From Diplonema papillatum (Eukaryota; Euglenozoa; Diplonemea; Diplonemida; Diplonemidae): a stretch of 64,000 bases of DNA. The position numbers were made by a program, and so were the translations under genes. Under the pieces are notes generated by a model, which did not search any database, had not been told where the DNA came from, and saw only the letters and a list, made by a program, of their open reading frames with translations. This document shows, one piece after another, positions 31,120 through 41,364 of this stretch (positions are counted from its first letter, which is position 1; every line of letters starts with the position of its first letter). The stretch spans positions 771,840 to 835,839 of the forward strand of contig JAPJBO010000006.1 of NCBI GenBank assembly GCA_030068145.1, in the 5' to 3' direction.

Positions 31120-34100
31120 CCCAACTCCGACCAACCGGACATATATGTCCGGTTTAATCTGGATTTTTCTGTAGGGGTGCTCAGGAGGCGCCAAAAAATT
31201 CCCAAAAATATGGAATTCACCCATTTCGAGCAAATCTTTTCATTGCCGCCCTCGAATGTCAAAAATTCGTCAGCAATGACGATTGAAACCAAGTGGCGAG
31301 ATTGGGGAAACCCCCGGAAAACCGGCTTTTTCAATGCCTTGTCATCAACAGTCGAAACAATCCAGGAACTTGGGCAGTGAAAAGTACAAAATGTCTGGAA
31401 GGAAGCGGGCGGCCACGGATATGGAGAGTGTGGGGTCGACAGAAGAAGAGGACAACGAGGAAGCAGAAGAGGTGGAAGAGGAAGAGGACGAGGAAGAAGA
31501 AGAGGATGAAGAAGAGGAAGAGGATGACGATGACGACAACAACAGGTCGGGAAGGACAGTGCGCGAACAAGTGCATCATCTCGACGCCACCGCGCTTGGG
31601 CGGGTGACAGTGGTCGACTCTTGCGGGAACTGGGACAGGCAACGGTCGCGACGTGAGTTCGGCGGTATCCGGGGTGTGACACTGCAGCTGCGTGACGAGC
31701 AGAGCGGGGTGGAGTGCGGGTACATCGCACTCATGCGAGCGATGGAGGGAAGTTTTGCGATGCCATCGGCATTGAACATTCTCAGCTTCGCCCGCGAACA
31801 TTTCGACGTGCGTTGCAGGAGTGTGGCACGCTTACCGGAGCTGGACACTTATCAGGTATCGAGCTTCTGCCTCCAACACGGTATCGGATTCCAGCCCAAT
31901 CCGGAGACAGTGTACACAGCGCTGTACAACTGGGCCGTGCTGAGAGGAACCGGCTCAGTCGAGCGAGGCGAAGACCGACCCCACCCGGCCAACGTCGTGT
32001 TCCTGGCCAACCCGCGGGTTCAGAGCGGTGATCTCGGCCACTTTATGAACATTTTTTTTGGCGAGCCACCAAAAGAACAGGCGCCGAAGTCCTCCGCAAA
32101 GCCTGCACCGAAGCGCCCCGGCCGGCCACCAAAAGAACAGGCGCCGAAGCCCTCCGCAAAGCCTGCACCGAAGCGCCCCGGCCGACCACGAAAAGGACCG
32201 GCACAGAAGCCCCCCGCAAACCCAGCACCGCGAGGCCGCCCACCGAATACTGAGAGCGCTGCGGTCAAGGCAGCAGGTGCAGCGATCAAGTCCTTGTCGT
32301 GGAGCAGCAAAGTCGAGCCCAACCTCGAATTCCCTTTCAACGCCAAGAAGACCGGACCGAATCCGTCCTACGACCTTGATGAGGATTCCTCCCCCACTGA
32401 CATCTTCAGATGCATGTTCACCGACCTGGTGGTCACCCAGATCATTGGGCACATGAGTGTGTATGCTGCAGGGAAAGAGGGTATCTCGTACGAAGCACCC
32501 GATATTGCGGAATTTCTTCGCTGGTGTGCTGTCACATACGCGATGGGGTTGTCCGTGAAACAGGATCTCTACTCGTACTGGTCCGTGGACCCTATCGAAC
32601 AATGCGCGTTTTTTTCTGAAACCATGTCCAGGAAAAGGTGGCACGATATTCACAGGACGCTGCACTTCACAGACCCCCTCAGTGGAAAGAAGGAACACCC
32701 GGACCGACTCATCAAGATAAGAGATATTTTCCAGCTTGTGTCTCTCCAATGGCGGGATGTCTATGCTCCCGATAAAGAACTTAGCTTTGATGAGTCGATC
32801 ATCAAGTACAAAGGTCGTGTCAGCTTCAAGCAATACATGCCCATGAAACGGCATCGATTCGGTTTGAAGTGTTTTGTTCTGGCTGAGTCACAGACTGGTT
32901 ACACATTGGTATCGTCAGTGTATACCGGTAAGATTGACACGGATACTAACCCTGGCCCCGTGAACGTTGGTGAGCGTGAACTTCTTGCAGCTGCGGCTCT
33001 GTATGCATACTCAGGAAGGCACATGTACATGGACAACTACTACACAAGCATTCCCCTCATGCTAAAATTATACACCTTGGGATTCCACGCGGCCGGAACT
33101 GTCCGCAAAAATCGGAACGGGATCCCACTTTTTAGCAAGTCCCAAAAGAAGCGCGGCCGCCCATCCCAAGCGGATAAGGCTGCGGCCCCGAAACGCGGCC
33201 ATTGCCAGTATCGCCAAAGTTCGCCGATCACGTTCTTGGAGTGGGTTGACAAGCGTGAAGTCCGCATGTTGTCAACACTCCCCATTGGAACAACAATGAC
33301 CGAGCTTGAGCGTCGCTGCAAGGGGGGAAAGCGGTTGAAGGTCAGTAAGCCAGACATCGTGGTTGCTTACAACAAACACATGGGGGGGGTAGATCGCTGC
33401 GACCAGTACCTTGCCCGGGCGACACGATTCATGCAGGGCAAACGATGGTATATGAAAGTCTTCTTTTATTTGCTCGAAGTGTCTGCGTTGAACAGTTTTA
33501 TCTTGTACAAGCGTCTTGGTAAGAATCGCGGGTCCTTACCCTTCAAGGACTTCAGAAAAGAGCTCATCCGCGGGTTACTTGCTGACAACCGCAGTACTGA
33601 GGACTTCAGCCCCGGAACGCGCACACCTCGGGCTAGCGACCACCCGTCGCGCCTGGATGGCAAGTTCCATGCCATTCTGGAAACAGACACCCGCGTTGCG
33701 TGCAAATGCCATGTTCGTTTGGTCAAGACGAAATATGTCTGCAAAACATGTGGCGTGGCTCTGTGTCCCGCTCCGTGTTTTACCCGGTTTCACACCCTCA
33801 AGAACCACCATTACTACGAGCCGGAAACTCCTGGGACCCAGCGCTTGAAGAAACGAGGCGGCCGCCCTTGCAAGCAGGGGCGCCCTCCCACACTCAAAGG
33901 AGTGCGTCTGACGTATACCGAGTCTACTGATGAAAGTGACTGCAGTGGCCAGTAGTTGCGTGAACTGCCCACCTGCCCCGTACCTCAATTTCCTGCGTCT
34001 TGCCCGTTATCTCGCCATCACTCCAACCCCCTACCCCCGGAACGCACGCAAAATGACGTCTGCCGCCTTTCTTCTTCTCTTTTGCTCAAGCCCAACCTAG

Positions 34101-34372
34101 GAAGGAAATCTAAACCACGCGAGAAAACAAAAGATTGTCAAGGTTGCGGTGAAACGTTGTCGACGAATTAGAGACGGTCATAAGCGAGAAGACGATGACA
34201 GACTAGTGCAACATCATGTCAAAATTTCGCCTTCCAAGGGCGGCAATGGAAAGATATGCTTCGAAATCGCAAAATTCCAGCCCCAGAATGCCCAAAAGAG
34301 CGAAGGCACTCTATAAAAATGAAAAATAGGAAAAAGTGGAAATTAACCTGTAGGTGCTTGGTCGGAGTTGGG
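31120..34372 (+). mobile_element. Complete piggyBac-type transposon (3253 bp), CTAA duplication
   Basis: Terminal inverted repeats CCCAACTCCGACCAA (31120-31134 and, inverted, 34358-34372) with CTAA directly outside both (31116-31119, 34373-34376). piggyBac normally uses TTAA; CTAA is a one-base variant, and the surrounding satellite is rich in CTAA. Just inside the left end is the hairpin CCGGACATATATGTCCGG. The single transposase gene is intact. Confidence 0.9.
31391..33955 (+). CDS. piggyBac transposase with extra N-terminal domain and AT-hooks
   Basis: 854 residues from ATG 31391 (a longer open frame upstream lacks a good start). Order: acidic stretch (18-49); a ~170-residue globular region with GVECGYIALMRAM (C109) and GDLGHFMNIFFG (H217); three Lys/Pro repeats with AT-hook cores KRPGRP (241-246, 261-266) and RGRPP; the DDE_Tnp_1_7 core (about 335-720); a C-terminal Cys/His-rich domain beginning CKCHVRL and CKTCGVALC. 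Catalytic Asp residues are at D467 (SFDESIIKY), D548 (YMDNYYTS) and D668 (GGVDRCDQY), all present. It should cut and paste its own element in the nucleus. The N-terminal Cys...His region is not part of usual piggyBac proteins; a papain-like or peptidase-like fold is a guess. Confidence 0.95.
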   Translation: MSGRKRAATDMESVGSTEEEDNEEAEEVEEEEDEEEEEDEEEEEDDDDDNNRSGRTVREQVHHLDATALGRVTVVDSCGNWDRQRSRREFGGIRGVTLQLRDEQSGVECGYIALMRAMEGSFAMPSALNILSFAREHFDVRCRSVARLPELDTYQVSSFCLQHGIGFQPNPETVYTALYNWAVLRGTGSVERGEDRPHPANVVFLANPRVQSGDLGHFMNIFFGEPPKEQAPKSSAKPAPKRPGRPPKEQAPKPSAKPAPKRPGRPRKGPAQKPPANPAPRGRPPNTESAAVKAAGAAIKSLSWSSKVEPNLEFPFNAKKTGPNPSYDLDEDSSPTDIFRCMFTDLVVTQIIGHMSVYAAGKEGISYEAPDIAEFLRWCAVTYAMGLSVKQDLYSYWSVDPIEQCAFFSETMSRKRWHDIHRTLHFTDPLSGKKEHPDRLIKIRDIFQLVSLQWRDVYAPDKELSFDESIIKYKGRVSFKQYMPMKRHRFGLKCFVLAESQTGYTLVSSVYTGKIDTDTNPGPVNVGERELLAAAALYAYSGRHMYMDNYYTSIPLMLKLYTLGFHAAGTVRKNRNGIPLFSKSQKKRGRPSQADKAAAPKRGHCQYRQSSPITFLEWVDKREVRMLSTLPIGTTMTELERRCKGGKRLKVSKPDIVVAYNKHMGGVDRCDQYLARATRFMQGKRWYMKVFFYLLEVSALNSFILYKRLGKNRGSLPFKDFRKELIRGLLADNRSTEDFSPGTRTPRASDHPSRLDGKFHAILETDTRVACKCHVRLVKTKYVCKTCGVALCPAPCFTRFHTLKNHHYYEPETPGTQRLKKRGGRPCKQGRPPTLKGVRLTYTESTDESDCSGQ

Positions 34373-34388
34373 CTAATAATAATTATTA

Positions 34389-34540
34389 CATGCCAACCGT
34401 GAAAAAAAGAATTGCTCAACTTCATCAAAAATTACTGCAGAGTTTGTTCCAAAATTTTAAAATTTAAAAAACCCAATTTTTTTCCGGAAAGAAATTGGTG
34501 GCCATGTACCAAAAAGACACAAGGTTTTGACCCTGCAAAG
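34389..34540 (+). mobile_element. Truncated TA-MITE copy
   Basis: Keeps the inner part (ATTGCTCAACTTCATCAAAA, CTGCAGAGTTTGTTCCAAAA) and the right end GACACAAGGTTTTGACCCTG, but the left ~60 bp are missing and the terminal CATG is mutated. It abuts the satellite beside piggyBac. Confidence 0.85.
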
Positions 34541-35079
34541 TAGACAGACAGTTACGTTCCCTCGTGCATTCTTCCGATGCTCACCGTAAAACTGCAAACC
34601 CGCAAACCAGCCATCCAGGACCAGAACGCCGTAGTTGTCGGATGGTAGTCGTGGAGAGGGCAGAAGTCTACATACAGCACACTCCCATGACATCGCGCGC
34701 TTTCTTGGCACGTGAAAGCGCGTTCGTTGACTTTGTCTCCCGCTACAAACAAGGCGGGTGTGATCTCGCACGTTTTTGGTGTTGTTTTGGTCCTTCTCTG
34801 TTGGCTCAAGATTTAGAGCCCATGTCAGTTATCCTGTCATGATGCTTCTTCGAGTACTTGCGCTTGTTCTGCACCGCACCGGGGGCTCGAGTTGTTTCTT
34901 CTGGCAAACTATGACCAGGGAAACACTGTCGACTCGTTCGTGGCAAGTATGCGGTTGTACCTCCCTCCATGGCACCCATTCTTCGAGAACCAGTGAGGAC
35001 TGTCTGGCTTCGTCTCGGATAGAAGATGGCAATCCGAGGCATCTTTATGTCCTGCCAAGCACCTCGGAACCCAGCAAGA
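34541..35079. other. Unassigned region with coding-like minus frames
   Basis: Between about 34560 and 34810 two overlapping minus frames look like protein (for example VLVLDGWFAGLQFYGEHRK) but neither is complete; a decayed gene is possible. No family recognised. Confidence 0.4.
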
Positions 35080-35440
35080 AAAGGCATATTTTTATGCTGA
35101 GCTGCTGTGCCGGGACAAACTGCACGAAACCGCAGCAAAATTCCACAAAATGTTTTGTAGGGCCCTTGAAAGTGGTCCCAGGTGGCCAGCCACCCTGTTT
35201 TGAGGTCGGAGAAGATCCGGAACGTGCCAAGGCACATACCGGCTGTACTGGGCACGTACCGGGCTGTACTGGGCTTGTACTGGGCTTGTACCGGGCATCT
35301 TCCAGGTCGTCCCCGACCTCAGAACAGGGTCGCTGGCCACCGAAGACCACACGCGAGGGCCCGGGAACACATTCTGGGTTTTTTTTCTGTGGTTTCGCGC
35401 ACTTTAACACGGTTCCGGGCTGCTCAGCCTGAAAATAGGC
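35080..35440. repeat. Imperfect foldback (inverted repeat) of ~360 bp
   Basis: Left arm (GCTGAGCTGCTGTGCCGGGA ... GTGGCCAGCCACCCTGTTTTGAGGTCGG) pairs with the right arm (CCGACCTCAGAACAGGGTCGCTGGCCAC ... CCGGGCTGCTCAGC), shown here in pieces. The centre repeats GGGCTGTACTGGGCTTGTAC. The frames across it mirror each other and are not genes. A MITE relic is likely. Confidence 0.7.
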
Positions 35441-37019
35441 CATTTCTGCCCGGTTTCAGGGAGCACCCAATATGCCTATTTTTTGCTCTTTTTTGCATTC
35501 GCTGGTCATTCCGGGCGCCATTCTCACAGGGGGGGGGCGGGGGTCAGTCAAAAAATTATCCGACCAAGTATTCGGAAAGCCCTGCCCACAATGGATTCAA
35601 TCGTGTCCTCAAAATCTCGAACCCGGCCACTTTCGGACCTGCAGATGGAAATCTTCGGCAGAAGTCCGAAAAAGGCCGAAATATGACGCTTTTTCGTGGA
35701 ATGAGTGATATCAGGTTAGCTCCCTCAGCACAACATCATGAAACCGCGGGACAGTGTGATGCGGGTTATTTATCGGATTCAGACTCGGTTTGCTGTTCGC
35801 GGTCACCGATGTACGGCAAAGCCGGTTCTTAGTAGAGTGGATAGAATCGGAACATACCAATCCAAAGTTGGAGCTCATCGCGAGTTCCTAGGGTGGGACC
35901 TTTGTCGGGTCGGATGACGAAGCTCCGCGGTAGTGTGCATCTGCGCATTCGGAAATGCTCGCTGAAAGAGAAGACAAACCCCCGGGTGGTAATGCAAATG
36001 GAACGACAGCTCTTTGCTCGCAATTCTGAAAAGAATTGCTTAAAAACGAGGATGTGCTTTATTTTCCTTGCGCTGGTGGGTAGATGCTCGGCCGCAAACC
36101 TATTGGAGGAAGCAGCCATGTAGAATAACGAGAGGAAGAGGGAGACAAGTTAGTGTGTATAACGCCCCCTGCAGGAGGTCTAGGTCCGTAAGTTCGCAAC
36201 AACCTGGAGCAGTCTAGACAACTTGGTCCGAAACGTAAGGCATAAACTTTCTTCCTAAATTGGTATGAGGCAGCTAGCACGAAGAGCCGCCTCCGTCCGC
36301 AAATGATCGGCTTGAAATGCTCCTCTCTTACTTTCCTTGTCAATGTGCGAGAAACCGACTAAGGGCCACAACAAAGTGGGAGAGCTCGTGCACCTGCCAT
36401 CGGCAAAGGTGCCAGATGAGAAGGGTTGGGTTTGCTCTCACTCTCAAGATGAAACGGGTTGGGGTGCCCAACAGCACATGCAGTGCCCTATCGGCTCTGC
36501 GCTCCAGGCACCTACAACCCTTCAAGTACACCTTGGCCTAAGTCATGATGCTGCTCATGGAATCTTGTCCCGGAGACATAGGTCCGGGCTGAAAGCGTTC
36601 TCCCGCAATCGTCAGAATTGCTTGCATGCAGTCAGGGAACTCATTGCCAAGTTCCATGAACGCTGGTTTTGTTAATTTGAAGAGCTGCGTATACGTCAAG
36701 GCTTTCACGGAAGCCGTTCTGCGCGTTCCGTAGACCAAAGCAATCTGCGGGTTTGCTTTTCCATCCTTGAATGTAAGTGCACGAATAAATCAATATAAGT
36801 TGCTGAGTATCGTCTCTTCAGATGGAGGAAATCTGAAGGTGACTGGTTACTCACCATTTGTTTGCAAAGGTAACAAGGCGGCAATATGGGGTGATTTCGC
36901 TGCTGGGGTGATTTCACTGAGAACCTGATCAAACAACATCAGGAGAAGGTGATGTCTCAATCAAATCGCACAGCGAGACGTAGGAGGAAAAGTTCGAGAG
37001 CCTCCATTGTACAGTGCGG
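35441..37019. other. Unassigned region
   Basis: Short frames only; nothing recognised on either strand. Confidence 0.4.
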
Positions 37020-37110
37020 TCGCTAATTATGTCGTTCTTCATCATGTCGGATTCGGTCGTGCGACATAAATAAAAACGACATAATTAGAGTCGACATAAT
37101 TAACGCCGAC
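37020..37110. repeat. Short self-complementary repeat (GACATAATTA motifs)
   Basis: GCGACATAAATAAAAACGAC, GACATAATTAGAGTCGACAT and GACATAATTAACGCCGACAC follow one another. The layout parallels the inverted repeats at 52.2 and 54.1 kb, with GTCG replacing the GGCG there (compare CAGAATTAACGCCGCC). Confidence 0.55.
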
Positions 37111-37740
37111 ACATCTTCGACCAGTACTGCGAACTGGCGAACCTCGAAGAAGACACAGAAGTGTCTGTGAACGGCCAGGAAACAACTGACGAATCACAAC
37201 TCGCTGTGCCTTCCCATGATGAGCATGCAGCGGTACCCAACCTGGGGTACGAGAAAACGTGCCAGGCCATCTGGGGGCGCCGAAGCAACTCGTTTTGTAG
37301 TTGTAAAATATTGCGGTCGTCCAAAGAGACTTTGTCCGACACGAGATGAGATTGTTGCCGCGCACCGAGGGAGGCTAAGCTCCCACTCGAAGGTAAAGCC
37401 TCAAGGTCTCTTGGCCATGTGGGCACGTCCACAAAAGTCTCTTGTGGACATCGTTTAGGCGCGGATTTGTATGTTGCCTTGCTTCCTTTTACTTTATCAA
37501 CAGCACAAGAATTTACTTCTGCCGCCTTTTCTTCTCTGTGTGGTGCCGAAACAAGACACTGCTGAAATGCCGTGGAGCGGATCCGTATCGTCGCTGCAGA
37601 GGCCTGAAGTGCTGTACCACACCTTCTGGAAGCAGCCCCCGGGAAATTAATGAATCAAGTCCAATGCAGAAAATCTAAGAGAAATGGGGCCGACAAAATG
37701 GGGCCGACAAAGTGTACTCGAAGTAAAGCCGCACTAATTA
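37111..37740. other. Unassigned region
   Basis: A plus frame through about 37110-37350 (VSVNGQETTDESQLAVPSH) is coding-like, without ATG context or known domain. GGGGCCGACAAA is repeated at about 37688-37712. Confidence 0.35.
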
Positions 37741-38789
37741 AAGGGGGGGTAGACCTATTATCCACCCGATTTTTTCCGGAATTTCCGCGAACATTAAAAC
37801 TACATGGATTTACAAAGATCTTTGCATTTTTTCCACATGTTTTTCAAAATTAACTACTTCTTTTTTACATCTTTGTGTAAAAAAGAAAAAAGAAAGATCT
37901 TGAAATTTTGTAAAAAATGGTGACTGTGCGTTGTCCTTGTGAGTGAGGGTGTGCTGTCCTTTTTGAGCTGAATTGCGCCTGTCGTTGCCTTTCCCTTAAG
38001 GTTGCAGCCCAAGGAAACCAGCTGTGAGACAAAACTCGGCGCCAGTCTCGTCGGATTGCACCAGAAAAGAACTTCACAGGTTACAAAACACCCGCCCAAC
38101 ACGGCGCCCGAGAACGTGCACGGCCACCGTAGCACCCGGAATCCTTTCTCGGTTCTGGTAGACTATAACCTATGCCAGTTTCACATGTAGGTAAGGTAAG
38201 GCAACAGACTGAACAAGCCGACGACGCTTCTCAGCTTGGGTTGGTTCGACACACACGCTGTTCTCTCCACCCTGCTCGCGTTTCCGCTTCATTTCGAAAC
38301 GGGCAAGTTTGTCTGCTACCTCCGATGCAGTGTCACTCCACTTCTTTGTGACTAAAGCACGTGTCAGAACATCCTGCAGACACTGCTCTTACCCCTTCGC
38401 ATATACATGCGATGGGTTTTGCCACAGAAGAGTTTTGCGGCCTCCGGCATCTCATCGAGGTTACGGTCCTCAAGATTCATCGGGCCTTCACGAGCCTCAG
38501 GCTCGTGATCGGGCTCCGGGTCCGCGACGAAATCTGTTGTTGCCACGGAGCCAGCGGATTTCGAATCAGTGAGTCGGAATCAACGGAATCGGTGATTGTT
38601 TACTTGGTCCGAGAAGAGAGATATGCTAATAGCTCTGTCGAGCCAACCCCACTTCTTAGAGTTAAAGTTCGCTTGAAATTCCGTTTTTAGGGGGGTCGGG
38701 GGCGAAGCCCGGGGGCACTTTTTTAGCCTACCGTCGTACGCGTTTTTCTAGTAGTCAATTCCCCCGCTCCGGGTTTCTCTCGATCCGTG

Positions 38790-38980
38790 ACTCGGCACCG
38801 GGTATTTGCCGCACAATTCAGGCCTGAAGGCCCGGGTTCGAACCCGGCTGAGGACACTTTTCCGGTCGAAAATGATTTTCGGGGGTTGTTGATTTCTATC
38901 ATGCCCGAAATTTGCGTTTTTTGCAGAGTTTCTCAATAACTCGCGGTATTTGGGTCCCCTTGGGTAACGTGAGTCAGTCT
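38790..38980 (+). repeat. tRNA-like (SINE-type) repeat, copy 1
   Basis: Contains CCCGGGTTCGAACCCGG (38831-38847), a pol III B-box/T-arm, followed by GACACTTTTCCGGTCGA, ATTTGCGTTTTTTGCAGAGT and CTCGCGGTATTTGGGTC, all shared with the copy at 50.7 kb. No good A-box or full cloverleaf in this copy. Confidence 0.5.
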
Positions 38981-38984
38981 ACCA

Positions 38985-39475
38985 GAACTGAGCATCGCCC
39001 GAACTTTGCTTCACCCAAACTTTGATTCACCAGAAGTTAGCTTCGCCCGAACTTTGCTTTTGCATCACCACAACTTCGCAACTTAGTCTCGCCCGAACTT
39101 TGCTTGCCGAACTTTACAACCCCCGTAAATCATTGTCGACCGGAAAAGTGCCTCGCCCGAACCCGGGACCTCCAGCCCTGAAGGCTTGCGCTGTTCACTC
39201 TGCCATCACGGTGTCATTTCCAGGGGGAAAACTTCCTATGGAGACCCTTGAAGTTGAAATGACACTATAAAAAGTGCTGGGCTTCGCGCGTAGAGGCAGC
39301 AGTTTGTAATTTGAGTCAGTCTACCAGATTCTGGTCCAGAACTTAGCATCGCCCGAACTTTGCTTCTCCCGAACTTAGCATCGCCCGAACTTTGGTTTCG
39401 CCCGAACTTTGCTTCACCAGAACTTAGCATCGCCCTAACGTAGCTGCTCCCAAACTTTACGGTTTCCCGAACTTT
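38985..39475 (+). repeat. CTTCGCCCGAACTTTG satellite blocks around an inverted tRNA-like copy
   Basis: Irregular tandem 15-17 bp units (CTTCGCCCGAACTTTG / CTTCACCAGAACTTAG) at 38990-39115 and 39340-39475. Between them, on the minus strand at about 39130-39225, is a second tRNA-like unit with A-box-like TGGCAGAGTGAACAGCGC and B-box-like GGTCCCGGGTTCGGGC, then the shared CACTTTTCCGGTCGAC. Confidence 0.6.
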
Positions 39476-41364
39476 AACTGCTGCCTCTGGTAGTCGCTGG
39501 GCGCTGGTCTTTACCGGCGCACATGTACTTTTTCTCCTGTGGTGTTTACGCACTTGCATCATTCCATCCAAGCGTTCCGTCTGTTCATTACAGGATCTGT
39601 CGACAGGCATCTGCGCATAGCAGGCAACTGTTCATTGCAGGAATCCGCTCGCTATAGGCCTCGCTCAGTAGTGACTACAGGCAATCGTTCTCCCAGACAT
39701 TTGTCCCTCACAGGCATCTGTTCGTTACAGGCATCTGATATTTACAGGCATCTGATCTTTACAAACACGGTGAGAAGAAGCGGCGGACACCCGCCGACAC
39801 GGCACGACCCCCTTCTGCGGCCACAACGACGTTCACCCGTGAGCCTTACGTAGACACCGACTGCGTGCACAGTGCGTTGCTCAGGGTAGTCGAAGGCCTG
39901 GCAATCACTCTACTGCAACAAACGCCCACCCTTGCGGAGGTTTTGCCGAGCTTTATTGGCCGTGTGAGCAACCATTAAAGCACAGAAACTGCAGCTACTA
40001 CCTTGACGTTTTTTCACAAAATTTCGTCGTCTTGTTGCGTCCACAAAATTCAAGATCTTTTTTTTTTTTTCAAGATGTGAAAAAAATGGGCAAATCCAAC
40101 AACTTCTGAAAAGGAGTTTGTCAAAAAAAAAAATCCATGAAACTAGTGGCGTTAAAAAAATCCTATTATCCAGGCTTTATCCAATGGTTATCCAAGGGCT
40201 ATCCAGAGTTTTGTTGCAGGGTGGGGTCTTTTTCCTTCGCGCCTTCGGCGCGATATTGACTATTGTTTGGTAAACCAACCTGTCCGGTCGAAACTGTCGA
40301 TTTATCGGGGGAATTATCCCAGCGAAGTGCACTGTGTTCCCAGCTAGTACTAGCCAGAAACCTCATCCAGGTGAACAAGAAATGTAAGTGCCCTACACAC
40401 ACCCCCGTCCTTGTTTCTTTTTTGGGCAGGTGGCGTGACTTCGTCCCTGCGGCCGTCATAGCCAATCGGCCGGTTTTACCCCTTCGTTTGTTTGGTTAGT
40501 AACCCGTGTTTCTCTCATTCCCGTTTTGATCCCTGGGCAAGGCGGAAGAGAGCTGCACGTAGAAGCGGCAGCAAAACGAGCGCCGCAGAAGCGAGAACTG
40601 GGGCACAGAAAGGAAACGCAGCTGATCAGCGAGAACTGGGGCACAGAAAGGAAACGCAGCTGATCATTCCCAGCTCACATTCCCTGTTAGTGGGTGAACA
40701 AGCCAACTTAGACAATTCTGCTTGTCTAGGTTTGGAAGAGTCAACATCGAAGGATCGAAAAGCAACATTGCTATGAACGCTTGGCTGCCACAAGTCCCCT
40801 TCCCTGTGGCATTTTTTCTGTCACCTCCGGCTTCATCCCTTGAACATAACTGAGGGATTTCGATATCGGTAGAAGTCAAGGAAGAAGTGCCACAGAACAA
40901 CCCACAGGTTGACATACCAGCCGTATCTGCACCAGTCGCACCTGCACCGGGTCCGACCAATTCTGAGTGGACTGAGACAACAGAAAATAGTCCACACCAG
41001 CCACGAGAAGCGGCGCTTCAGCCGTCCTCTTCATAGCGCCAGCAAAGCAAACCGCAACCACAGGGTGGCAGAGAGAGTGTGCTGGTTCATAAAAACACCA
41101 CCAAACCGCGGCCTTTGAGAAACCATTGATCAGCCTCTTTTCCGTTTTAACAGCTCTTTTTTCTCGTTTTCACTTGTTGGCAAAATTTACATTCTAGTCT
41201 TCTCACTTGGTGTGCTGTTGTTACACTCACAGCGGGTGGATAGGTCCACTTCCATAAAAAACTAACTCGCCGCTGAAAAATTAAAAAGTTAAATTTATCT
41301 CCAAAACCAGTCGACCTATTACCCTAGGATAATAGGTCCCCCTGGATAGTAGGTCTACCCCCCC

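Larger units (their letters stand above)
37743..41364. mobile_element. Candidate inverted-repeat element with GGGGGGGTAGACCTA ends
   Basis: GGGGGGGTAGACCTATTATC at 37743 is matched inverted at 41344-41364 with one mismatch in 21 bp. The ~460 bp inside the right end (about 40905-41364) recurs at 50205-50578, so at least that end is repeated in the genome. No clear target duplication. Inside are tRNA-like repeats and a minus-strand relic with RRRLVQSVAL-type basic residues (about 38180-38370), but no recognisable transposase. The outer ends could instead belong to two separate insertions. Confidence 0.45.

Noticed and set aside
35182..35832. 216-codon plus frame
   Set aside because: Its first half reads through the foldback and is mirrored on the other strand; no domain.
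38400..38422. A 19 nt intron (GTAAGAG...CTGCAG on the minus strand)
   Set aside because: Joining at these sites leads to a stop after a few codons and does not link the two coding-like frames.
38800..39230. Functional tRNA genes
   Set aside because: B-box-like T-arms are present but no complete acceptor stem or cloverleaf could be drawn.
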